A stretch of 5,177 nt of DNA from CAYZJV01 sp964478945 (GTDB lineage Bacteria; Spirochaetota; Spirochaetia; Sphaerochaetales; Sphaerochaetaceae). Made by a program: the position numbers and the translations under genes. Positions 1 to 5,177 of the stretch are shown here, one piece after another. Position 1 is the stretch's first letter. Each line of letters opens with the position of its first letter. The notes below the pieces were generated by a model, which worked only from the letters and a program-made list of their open reading frames with translations, was not told the DNA's origin and did not search any database. The DNA lies in contig CAYZJV010000102.1 of NCBI GenBank assembly GCA_964478945.1, positions 1 to 5,177 of the forward strand, given 5' to 3'.

Positions 1-147
1 GTTCATGATTTGAAGTTTGATGCAGATTTTCATCTATTCTTGATTATGGATGTGGGGAACCAAACTGAATCTTACGTTGAGTTGTTCCATCGTTTGTTAA
101 GTTCAATCCAGCGGGAATCCTCTCTCAGTGGTTCTGCGGTCCTGTGA
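1..147 (+). CDS. Possible 3' end of a rightward gene of unknown function (partial)
   Basis: Reading frame 1 is open from the left edge to a TGA at 145-147, giving 48 residues without a visible start. It is the only one of the six frames open across positions 1-71. The translation begins VHDLKFDADFHLFLIMDVGN and ends in SLSGSAVL; I do not recognise it. If real, it is the C-terminus of a gene converging on the IclR-type regulator and overlapping its 3' end by 76 bases, which is a large overlap. An open stretch of this length can easily arise by chance, so this is a tentative call. The alternative is that positions 1-71 are simply intergenic. I see no clear terminator hairpin for either gene here. 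Confidence 0.25.
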   Translation, partial: VHDLKFDADFHLFLIMDVGNQTESYVELFHRLLSSIQRESSLSGSAVL

Positions 148-773
148 TTAAGATTGTACAGGATTTTATCCGCAGCCAACTCGATCTGATGAAGTATCCG
201 TTCCGGAGGATCTGCCATTGGATGATCAAATGGGAGCACCACCGCTATACCAATGTTTTCCTTGTCTCCTATTCTGGCACCCCAAGCCCGTTCATTCAAT
301 TCGATTCGATCTTCCCACATGCTTTTGGGACCACCAGGTTGCAGCACTTTCCCGATGACGGATCGATTGGCAGGGTAGTGTTCATGTACTCCCGCACTAT
401 GGGCAATGTCTTGTTCTGCACGGGCATGCAATAGATACACGACCATATCCCGCCAAAGTGTACCGAGCGCAACAAGTGCGCCCTGTGCATGCAAAGCTTC
501 AAGCACCGGCAGGGTTGAAGGGATAAGCTGTGACGCATTGAGGCTTAATGCTGAAAGGACGTGGATCCTAGGACCCGGAAGATATTTGCTTTCTGCGTTC
601 TGTCTGAGCATACCGGCCTCCACGAGGGTCCCGAGGATTCGATTGGCGGTGCTGTGTTCAATACCGACCAACCGAGAAATTTCCCTGCTTCCAATCGGTC
701 TTCCCGCAACGATAACTTCCTGGAGGACCAAAAATCCCCTTAAAATACTATGATTGGGTTGCGCTGGTGCCAT
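72..773 (-). CDS. IclR-family transcriptional regulator, short effector domain
   Basis: This encodes a 233-residue DNA-binding regulator, probably controlling the divergent transporter operon. Residues about 8-70 form an IclR-type winged helix: SILRGFLVLQEV leads into a helix-turn-helix at about 27-53 (IGSREISRLVGIEHSTANRI, then LGTLVEAGML), and the wing ends in YLPGPRI. The rest resembles an IclR ligand-binding domain, with VALGTLWRDMVVYLLHA at about 101-117 and the SVIGKVL motif at 138-144. After that it is compressed: the usual stretch between GKALLA and the RGYAxDxEE-like segment is largely missing, and ERAWGARIGDKENIGIAVVL (161-180) follows soon after. IclR proteins usually run about 250 residues. 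The ATG at 773 is chosen because GGTAGGCGG lies just upstream at good spacing; an in-frame GTG at 845 falls on the predicted -35 box. Family assignment is firm; target and ligand are inferred. Confidence 0.88.
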   Translation of the reverse strand: MAPAQPNHSILRGFLVLQEVIVAGRPIGSREISRLVGIEHSTANRILGTLVEAGMLRQNAESKYLPGPRIHVLSALSLNASQLIPSTLPVLEALHAQGALVALGTLWRDMVVYLLHARAEQDIAHSAGVHEHYPANRSVIGKVLQPGGPKSMWEDRIELNERAWGARIGDKENIGIAVVLPFDHPMADPPERILHQIELAADKILYNLNHRTAEPLREDSRWIELNKRWNNST

Positions 774-797
774 ATGCCGCCTACCAAAAAAATATTG

Positions 798-826
798 TTG
801 ACAACTGACTGATGCTATAATAGCAT
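798..826 (+). promoter_or_regulatory. Predicted promoter of the transporter operon
   Basis: Two readings are possible. One is a perfect extended -10, TGCTATAAT, at 813-821, which can work without a good -35. The other is a perfect TTGACA at 798-803 paired after 17 bases with TAGCAT at 821-826 (four of six matches to consensus). TTGACA and TATAAT are only 12 bases apart and are too close to be used together. Either way, transcription would start near 828-833 and leave a leader of about 145 bases before dctP. The promoter overlaps the regulator's own promoter on the other strand. Confidence 0.6.
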
Positions 827-828
827 CA
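810..828. promoter_or_regulatory. Perfect 19-bp palindrome, candidate operator
   Basis: TGATGCTAT-A-ATAGCATCA has two perfect 9-base arms around one central base. It covers the predicted -10 elements of both divergent promoters (TATAAT on the plus strand, TATTAT on the minus strand). IclR-family proteins typically bind short palindromes between their own gene and a divergent target, so this is the best candidate site for the adjacent regulator. The symmetry partly follows from two facing extended -10 boxes, but the arms reach beyond them. Binding is inferred. Confidence 0.6.
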
Positions 829-845
829 AGGTATGAATTTGTCAC
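817..845 (-). promoter_or_regulatory. Predicted sigma70-type promoter of the IclR-type regulator
   Basis: Read on the minus strand, GTGACA (845-840, five of six matches to TTGACA) is followed after exactly 17 bases by TATTAT (822-817, five of six matches to TATAAT). A TGC extension (825-823) makes it an extended -10. Initiation near 810 would give a leader of about 36 bases to the ATG at 773, with room for the ribosome binding site. The -10 box lies inside the palindrome at 810-828, so a protein bound there should block this promoter. Not tested experimentally. Confidence 0.65.
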
Positions 846-846
846 T

Positions 847-869
847 TCCTTCTTTCATTGAAAGAGGGA
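847..869. repeat. Imperfect 23-bp palindrome in the leader, second candidate regulator site
   Basis: TCTTTCA-T-TGAAAGA (851-865) is a perfect 7-base-arm palindrome. It extends to 11-base arms at 847-869 with one T/G mismatch (850 against 866). It lies just upstream of the regulator's -35 box and about 20-40 bases downstream of the predicted operon start. Protein bound here could act on either promoter. As RNA it could also fold into a roughly 10-bp stem with a 3-base loop. The function is not established. Confidence 0.45.
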
Positions 870-878
870 TATCGAACA

Positions 879-894
879 GAAAACTCCAGTTTTC
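879..894. repeat. Short inverted repeat in the dctP leader
   Basis: GAAAACT-CC-AGTTTTC has perfect 7-base arms separated by two bases, in the untranslated leader of the operon. It could be a protein site or a small RNA hairpin (6 bp with a 4-base loop). Part of it, ACTCCAGTTTTCC (883-895), is also nearly complementary to GGAAACTGTAGT at 922-933, so an alternative longer-range fold is possible. There is no U-tract, so it is not an intrinsic terminator. Confidence 0.35.
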
Positions 895-919
895 CGAATA
901 TTACAGAAAATTCGACATC

Positions 920-979
920 ATGGAAACTGTAGTGATTTGCTCAACGACAGCGATTTTGCAAAAAGGAGAAGAAGTATGA
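920..979 (+). CDS. Possible 19-residue leader peptide overlapping the dctP start
   Basis: An ATG at 920 opens a short frame encoding METVVICSTTAILQKGEEV and ending at TGA 977-979, which overlaps the dctP ATG as ATGA (976-979). This is the arrangement of translational coupling. However, no convincing ribosome binding site precedes 920, dctP has its own strong one, and the peptide has no run of a single amino acid that would suggest attenuation. Chance is a reasonable explanation. Confidence 0.2.
   Translation: METVVICSTTAILQKGEEV
963..968 (+). promoter_or_regulatory. Ribosome binding site of dctP
   Basis: AAGGAG sits 7 bases before the ATG at 976. It decides the start: the TTG at 937 that extends the same frame would add 13 residues in front of an otherwise standard signal peptide and has no comparable site upstream. 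Confidence 0.85.
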
Positions 980-1971
980 AAAAGGTAGTGGGGATTATGT
1001 GCCTGTTGGTACTGGTCATGTTGCCGGTATTCGCAGCTGGTCAAGAAGAAGCAGAAAAGACATATGAACTTACGATTGCCAGTTTGGAGCCAATCGGTGC
1101 ACCAACGACGGTTAGCGTTGAGTATCTGGCTAAGATCGTGGATGAGCGGAGCAATGGTAGATTGAAGATCAATCCCAATCCGGCTGGAGTACTCGGTACC
1201 GGGTTGCAGATCATGGAGGGAGTGAGTATCGGAACCATTGATATGGTCTCCATGGTGCTCGAGTGGTACGCACCATTTGTGAAGGATATCAATGTATATG
1301 TAATGGGATTCACCTTTCGTGATGACGACCACTTTAGAAAATTCCTCGATTCGCCGATTTTTGCGGATATGAAGCAGCAAGTTCTGGATACGATGGGAGT
1401 ACGGATGCTCGCATCAAACTGGATAGGGCTTCCCCGCGTTCTCGTGTCGAAGAAGCCGGTATCGACACCTGCGGACATCGCGAATATCAAGATGCGGGTG
1501 CCGGAGATTGAGACCTATTTGAAAGTCTGGAAAGGACTGGGAACAAGCCCTACCCGGGTAGCATGGGCTGAAGTCTATCTTGCACTTAAAACAGGAACCG
1601 TAGATGCTGCTGAAGGTCCACTTGATCAAATGTACGCGACCAAATTCTATGAAGCTGCGCCATACATCACCTTGACCAATCATCTACAGCAAGCTTTCAC
1701 CGTCGGAATCAATGACGAAGTCTATGCATCACTTCCAGCGGATCTGCAGAAAATCCTTGCCGATGCCTCGGTCGAAGCAGGTGAATATTTCCAGAATCTC
1801 ATAAGGGAAGAGTTCGCGATCAATAGAGCGAAAATGATCGAAGAGGGAGCGGTGATCAGTGAAGTGAATACCGTACCGTTCCAAAAGATGTTGGAACCGG
1901 TGATCAAGGAATCTGAAGAAACAGGTTTCTGGTCAAAGGGGCTCTATCAGAAGATTCAAGACATCAAATAG
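976..1971 (+). CDS. dctP: TRAP transporter periplasmic solute-binding protein (DctP family)
   Basis: This 331-residue protein binds the transported acid outside the cytoplasmic membrane and hands it to the DctQM permease. Residues 1-20 or so form a Sec signal peptide: MKK, a hydrophobic stretch (about 4-16), then PVFA with likely cleavage before AGQEEA. No lipobox cysteine is placed correctly; Cys9 is too early. The mature fold opens with TYELTIASLEPIGAPTTVSV (29-48). Family signatures follow: SIGTIDMVSM (84-93), the domain-crossing IKMRVPE (171-177) and AEVYLALKTGTVDAAEGP (198-215). Arg174 sits where TRAP binding proteins carry the arginine that clamps a substrate carboxylate, so the ligand is probably an organic acid. 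Length is typical of the family. The gene is first in its operon and separated from dctQ by 59 bases containing a stem-loop. Family is certain; ligand is unknown. Confidence 0.95.
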   Translation: MKKVVGIMCLLVLVMLPVFAAGQEEAEKTYELTIASLEPIGAPTTVSVEYLAKIVDERSNGRLKINPNPAGVLGTGLQIMEGVSIGTIDMVSMVLEWYAPFVKDINVYVMGFTFRDDDHFRKFLDSPIFADMKQQVLDTMGVRMLASNWIGLPRVLVSKKPVSTPADIANIKMRVPEIETYLKVWKGLGTSPTRVAWAEVYLALKTGTVDAAEGPLDQMYATKFYEAAPYITLTNHLQQAFTVGINDEVYASLPADLQKILADASVEAGEYFQNLIREEFAINRAKMIEEGAVISEVNTVPFQKMLEPVIKESEETGFWSKGLYQKIQDIK

Positions 1972-1980
1972 TGAAACGAC

Positions 1981-2009
1981 ACGATGGGGGGATCATATCC
2001 TCCCATCGT
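1981..2009 (+). other. Stem-loop between dctP and dctQ (RNA processing or expression-tuning element)
   Basis: Positions 1981-1992 (ACGATGGGGGGA) pair with 1998-2009 (TCCTCCCATCGT) to give a 12-bp stem with one G-U pair and a 5-base loop (TCATA). It starts 9 bases after the dctP stop. No U-run follows, so it is not a classical intrinsic terminator. In transporter operons such hairpins after the binding-protein gene often protect the upstream mRNA end and raise binding protein over permease; that role is inferred here. Its position also argues against the GTG at 1971 as the dctQ start. Confidence 0.75.
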
Positions 2010-2030
2010 ATGGAGTTCAGGATTGGGTAT

Positions 2031-2546
2031 ATGCAACTGAAAAAATTCCTCGATAACTTTGACAGAGTAATTGCAAAGGCCGTGACATTCACCGCATCGG
2101 TGGCGATGACGGTTACCTGTGTGGTCATGTTGGTACAAGTGTTTCTCAGAAGAGTGTTCAACAGCCCTATTGTCTGGGCAGAAGATCTATCGGTATTCCT
2201 CTTCATCTGGATCACCTTTCTTGGTGCCGCGATTTTGTTTCAGAGAAAGACACTCAGTAGTGTCGATACGTTTGTGATGTTGTTCTCTCCCAAGGTGAGG
2301 ATACTCATTGAAGCCTGCGTCGATCTGATCGTTGCTGTTTCCTCATGGTATCTATTGACACTTTCAATCGATTTCATGGTACGACAACAACGCCTCGGTC
2401 ACAAATTGGGAGGAGCATTGGGAATACCGATCTGGGTGGTGACCATCGCAGTGATACTCTCTTTTGCACTCATCATATTATTTGGCATCACCTCATTTCT
2501 TAGAAAGATATTGCAGGTTCACCAGATCAAAGGAGAAGCGGAATGA
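2031..2546 (+). CDS. dctQ: TRAP transporter small membrane subunit (DctQ family)
   Basis: This 171-residue integral membrane protein pairs with DctM in the permease. Four hydrophobic segments are visible at about 18-38, 52-71, 91-111 and 133-154, the standard number for DctQ. The family signature after the first helix is clear: FLRRVFNSPIVWAEDLSVFL (38-57), continuing FIWITFLGAAI. The third to fourth segment link holds the common RLGHKLGGALGIPIW (121-135). The ATG at 2031 is chosen because AGGA (2019-2022) lies 8 bases upstream, the product then starts a few residues before the first amphipathic stretch, and the earlier in-frame GTG (1971) and ATG (2010) precede or abut the intergenic hairpin and lack well-spaced sites. 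It ends in an ATGA overlap with the oxidoreductase gene rather than with dctM, which is unusual. Confidence 0.92.
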   Translation: MQLKKFLDNFDRVIAKAVTFTASVAMTVTCVVMLVQVFLRRVFNSPIVWAEDLSVFLFIWITFLGAAILFQRKTLSSVDTFVMLFSPKVRILIEACVDLIVAVSSWYLLTLSIDFMVRQQRLGHKLGGALGIPIWVVTIAVILSFALIILFGITSFLRKILQVHQIKGEAE

Positions 2547-3919
2547 ATCATCTCATACATGAGCAATTGGAGACTCCCGTACGTGAAAAGTACGATGTAA
2601 TTGTGTCGGGAGGTGGACCTGCGGGACTTGCTGCTGCAATTTCCAGTGCGAGACTTGGAGCGAGAACCCTACTTATTGAAAAGAACGGGTGGCTTGGAGG
2701 GATGGCCACATCCGGTCTTGTACATCCATTCATGCCGTCTTATGCAGGGGATGTGCCGATCAATAAAGGGGTTTTCTGGGAAGTCATTGAGCGATTACAA
2801 AAGATGGATGCCGTTGTCCATCCCGATAACACACAGATGGGCACCGGGTATACCGGTTTCGTGGTCTGGCCGCATGCCCATGTGACCCCATTCGATGCGG
2901 AAATACTCAAATGGGTGATTCAGGACCTAGTAGAGGAAGCGAAGGTGGATGTGTTGCTCCATACCATGGTTGTCCATGCAACTCAAGAGAACCGAAAGGC
3001 AACCGGGGTTATTGTGGAAAGCAAATCGGGGCGAATGGCCTTTACCGGCAAGATACTCATCGATGCGACCGGCGATGGAGATCTGGCCAAGTATCTAGAT
3101 ATTCCTTTCCGCAAAGGGAACGAGGAAGACGGAACCATGCAACCGGCCACACTCTTTTTCCGCTTGGCTGGAGTGGACAGGAAGCGGGTTGATGCCTATA
3201 TCGCAGAACATCCGGAGGAGAGACACTTCAAGTCATTCGCAGAGCAGGCGATCGCCGATGGAAAATTCATTCCATCAAAGCACGATGTACTTTTCTTCTA
3301 CACTCCTAGAGAAGGCGAACTGGCAATCAATACCACCCGGGTACATGATATTGATGGAACCAACGTCTTCGATCTCACCAAGGCCGAATTCGAAACAAGG
3401 CGTCAGGTACGCATTCTTGTCGATTTCTTCAGGAATTATGTACCTGGATTTGAGCATGCCTATATCTCTTCAACGGCTCCCGAAATCGGAATCCGGGAAT
3501 CACGAAGAATTGTTGGAGAGTACACACTGGACAAAGAAGATGTCCTTGAGGTTCATCAGTTTGAAGATAATATCGCCCAGTGTGCCTATATGATCGATAT
3601 CCATGATCGGAAAAGTACGCAATTGTTCTATACCCCGGTACCCGATGGCCATTCCTACGGTATACCCTATCGATGTCTTCTCCCAAAAGGGTTCGAAGGA
3701 ATACTATTTGCCGGACGATGCATTTCCGCAACACAAGAAGCACAGGGTTCGGTTCGGGTGATGCCTCCATCTTTCTCTATCGGACAAGCAGCGGGGACCG
3801 CCGCAGCTTTGGCTGTGCGCAACAATACTTCATTACGTGATGTGGACATCAAGTTGTTACAGAAAACACTGATCGATTATGGTCAAGTGGTGCAAGAACC
3901 AACGCAAGAAGGGGAGTAG
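2543..3919 (+). CDS. FAD-dependent oxidoreductase (FAD_oxidored-type flavoprotein), substrate unknown
   Basis: This encodes a 458-residue, apparently cytoplasmic flavoenzyme; no signal peptide or membrane segment is seen. The N-terminal dinucleotide-binding fold is clear: YDVIVSGGGPAGLAAA with GxGxxG at 23-28 and the acidic residue Glu46 ending the second strand (TLLIEK). Other marks of the FAD_oxidored family are PFDAEILKWV (116-125), DATGDGDLAKYL (174-185), DGTMQPATLFFRLAGVD (196-212), EIGIRESRRIVGEY (314-327), the YMIDIHD segment (349-355), and the second FAD-contacting region LFAGRCISATQEAQGSVRVM (388-407) followed by GQAAGTAAALA. Members oxidise or reduce varied small molecules, so the reaction cannot be named. 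An AAGGAG site (2530-2535) lies 7 bases ahead, and its start overlaps the dctQ stop by 4 bases. Its place between dctQ and dctM suggests it handles the imported acid. Confidence 0.9.
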   Translation: MNHLIHEQLETPVREKYDVIVSGGGPAGLAAAISSARLGARTLLIEKNGWLGGMATSGLVHPFMPSYAGDVPINKGVFWEVIERLQKMDAVVHPDNTQMGTGYTGFVVWPHAHVTPFDAEILKWVIQDLVEEAKVDVLLHTMVVHATQENRKATGVIVESKSGRMAFTGKILIDATGDGDLAKYLDIPFRKGNEEDGTMQPATLFFRLAGVDRKRVDAYIAEHPEERHFKSFAEQAIADGKFIPSKHDVLFFYTPREGELAINTTRVHDIDGTNVFDLTKAEFETRRQVRILVDFFRNYVPGFEHAYISSTAPEIGIRESRRIVGEYTLDKEDVLEVHQFEDNIAQCAYMIDIHDRKSTQLFYTPVPDGHSYGIPYRCLLPKGFEGILFAGRCISATQEAQGSVRVMPPSFSIGQAAGTAAALAVRNNTSLRDVDIKLLQKTLIDYGQVVQEPTQEGE

Positions 3920-3924
3920 ATGGT

Positions 3925-5177
3925 ATGGCGGTGTACTGGATTATTGGGATAAGTCTACTCGTATTGTTGGCAATGAAAGTTCCAGTCTCATTTGCCATGA
4001 TCATTTCCTCGCTGCTTGCGCTATTGGCAGCTGGAAATATTCCCATGGTCGTTGTTGCACAACGGTTGTGGGGCGGACTGGAAAGTTTTCCACTGCTTGC
4101 CATTCCATTTTTCGTGCTTGCGGGAATCCTTCTGAATAGAGGCGGCGGTGCAGAAGCCATCTTCAGATTCTGTATGACCGGTTTAGGCCATATCCGGGGT
4201 GGTCTCGCCTATGTGAATGTGGTCGCAAGCATCATTTTCGCAGGAATGACCGGGGCGGCAACGGCAGATGCCGCAGGATTGGGTGCAATAGAAATCGAAG
4301 CCATGAAACGTGATGGGTATCCAGCCGACTTCGCTGCTGCGGTAACAGCATCATCTTCAGTTATCGGCCCAATTATCCCTCCTAGCGTTCCGTTCGTCGT
4401 ATATGGTGTGATGGCCCAGGTTTCAATCGGTCAGCTTTTCATCAGTGGAATCATACCTGGATTGCTGATGGGTCTTGGAATGATGGTAGTGATATTCTTC
4501 TTGATGCATCGCAGTAATCAACCGGTTCAACAACGTTCATCGATGCGAGCCCTCATTAGAGAATTCAGGCGCTCATTCCTAGCGCTCATGTGTCCGGTTG
4601 TGATCCTCGGAGGAATCTTTTCCGGAGTCTTCACTCCTACTGAAGCCGGAGCCATCGCTTCCCTGTATGCGTTGATCCTTGGATTTGTGTATAAGGGGAT
4701 ACGATTGAAAGATCTTCCGGAGATCATGGTGGAAGCCATGCTCACCACCGCACAGGTGACGTTCATTGTTGCTGCAGCCGGACTGTTCGGTTGGATCCTT
4801 ACGCGGTTCCAGTTTCCAGATCTGGTGGCGCAAGGTCTCATGGCTCTCACGAACAGCAAGTATGTTGCACTTCTTCTGATCGCTGGAGCATTATTGGTGA
4901 TGGGTTGTTTTATCGATGCACTCTCTTTGGTAATCATGATGACACCTGTTGTGGTTCCGATTGCTGCAATCTTTGATATCAACTTGTTGCAGACAGGAGT
5001 AGTGTTGGTTATTGCCTGTATGGTTGGGCTCAATACTCCGCCTGTTGGAATCTGTTTATATATTGTGAGTGATCTGGCAAAGGTGCCGGTTGTGCAAGTA
5101 ACACGCAAATTACTCCCATTTTATTTCGTGTTGCTGATATCGCTCATACTATTGGCGGTGATTCCGGTCTTGTCGAC
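3925..5177 (+). CDS. dctM: TRAP transporter large permease subunit (DctM family), 3' end cut by window
   Basis: The frame is open to the window edge: 417 complete codons. DctM proteins are usually about 425-440 residues, so probably only a short tail is missing. This subunit forms the sodium-coupled transport path. The protein is hydrophobic throughout, with many membrane segments. Hallmarks in order are ESFPLLAIPFFVLAG (53-67), GMTGAATADAAGLGAIEIEA (107-126), AAVTASSSVIGPIIPPSVPF (138-157), FTPTEAGAIASLYAL (236-250), the GCFIDALSLVIMMTPVVVPI segment (327-346) and GLNTPPVGICLY (368-379). The start is the ATG at 3925, preceded by AAGGGGAG at 3909-3916 and 5 bases after the oxidoreductase stop. 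An ATG at 3920 is out of frame and stops within a few codons. It belongs to the same operon; no terminator is visible before the edge. Confidence 0.95.
   Translation, partial: MAVYWIIGISLLVLLAMKVPVSFAMIISSLLALLAAGNIPMVVVAQRLWGGLESFPLLAIPFFVLAGILLNRGGGAEAIFRFCMTGLGHIRGGLAYVNVVASIIFAGMTGAATADAAGLGAIEIEAMKRDGYPADFAAAVTASSSVIGPIIPPSVPFVVYGVMAQVSIGQLFISGIIPGLLMGLGMMVVIFFLMHRSNQPVQQRSSMRALIREFRRSFLALMCPVVILGGIFSGVFTPTEAGAIASLYALILGFVYKGIRLKDLPEIMVEAMLTTAQVTFIVAAAGLFGWILTRFQFPDLVAQGLMALTNSKYVALLLIAGALLVMGCFIDALSLVIMMTPVVVPIAAIFDINLLQTGVVLVIACMVGLNTPPVGICLYIVSDLAKVPVVQVTRKLLPFYFVLLISLILLAVIPVLS

Noticed and set aside
774..845. In-frame GTG at 845 as the start of the IclR-type regulator, adding 24 residues.
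   Set aside because: The GTG coincides with the predicted -35 box and the added stretch covers the promoter and palindrome. It is not typical IclR sequence, and the ATG at 773 has a well-spaced ribosome binding site.
937..975. TTG at 937 as the dctP start.
   Set aside because: It would put 13 residues, several charged, ahead of a standard signal peptide. AAGGAG is ideally placed for the ATG at 976.
901..1490. Minus-strand open frames opposite dctP.
   Set aside because: They are antisense to a well-supported gene, show no family features and have no promoter or ribosome binding site.
1981..2009. The stem-loop as an intrinsic terminator ending the operon after dctP.
   Set aside because: No U-tract follows the stem (the next bases are ATGGAGTTC) and dctQ follows at once, so full termination is unlikely.
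1971..2030. GTG at 1971 or ATG at 2010 as the dctQ start.
   Set aside because: The GTG overlaps the dctP stop codon and its extension is the intergenic hairpin; neither has a well-spaced ribosome binding site, and the extra residues do not look like DctQ.
2578..2594. CGTAC/GTACG inverted repeat near the start of the oxidoreductase gene.
   Set aside because: The arms are only 5 bases with a 7-base spacer inside coding sequence; this is expected by chance.
4527..5108. A 193-residue open frame on the minus strand.
   Set aside because: It lies wholly inside dctM, whose plus-strand frame carries clear family motifs. The minus product is an antisense shadow with no recognisable domain.
5172..5177. 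The window ends in GTCGAC, a SalI site, which might mark a cloning junction.
   Set aside because: The DctM frame runs normally through it and a six-base site can occur by chance; there is no sign of vector sequence.

Overview
The window holds a carboxylate-type TRAP transporter operon with an embedded flavoenzyme gene, read rightward, and a divergently transcribed IclR-type regulator on the left. The DNA comes from a bacterium. The secreted protein's signal peptide ends in FAAGQEEA, a style I associate with periplasmic binding proteins of spirochaetes such as Sphaerochaeta and Treponema. The base composition looks moderate and ribosome binding sites are of the strong AAGGAG type. A Sphaerochaeta-like spirochaete is my best guess, but this is inference from style, not a database match.

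Layout: positions 1-147 hold an open rightward frame that may be the tail of a neighbouring gene. Positions 72-773 (minus) encode a 233-residue IclR-family regulator. The region 774-975 is the control region. It has back-to-back promoters whose -10 elements both lie in one perfect 19-bp palindrome (810-828), plus two more inverted repeats in the roughly 150-nt leader of the rightward transcript. Positions 976-1971 encode the periplasmic solute-binding protein (DctP type). A strong stem-loop (1981-2009) follows it without a U-tract. Then come the small membrane subunit (DctQ type, 2031-2546), a FAD-dependent oxidoreductase (2543-3919, ATGA overlap with dctQ) and the large permease subunit (DctM type, from 3925, cut off by the window end probably only a few residues short of its stop).

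How they work together: DctP would capture an organic acid outside the membrane and deliver it to the DctQ-DctM sodium-driven permease. The flavoenzyme, placed between the two permease genes and tightly coupled in translation, probably acts on the imported compound or a close derivative. The IclR-type protein probably senses that compound and binds the shared palindrome, controlling both itself and the operon. The substrate cannot be read from the sequence. The least usual points are the enzyme gene splitting dctQ from dctM, the single palindrome holding both -10 boxes, and a compressed effector domain in the regulator.
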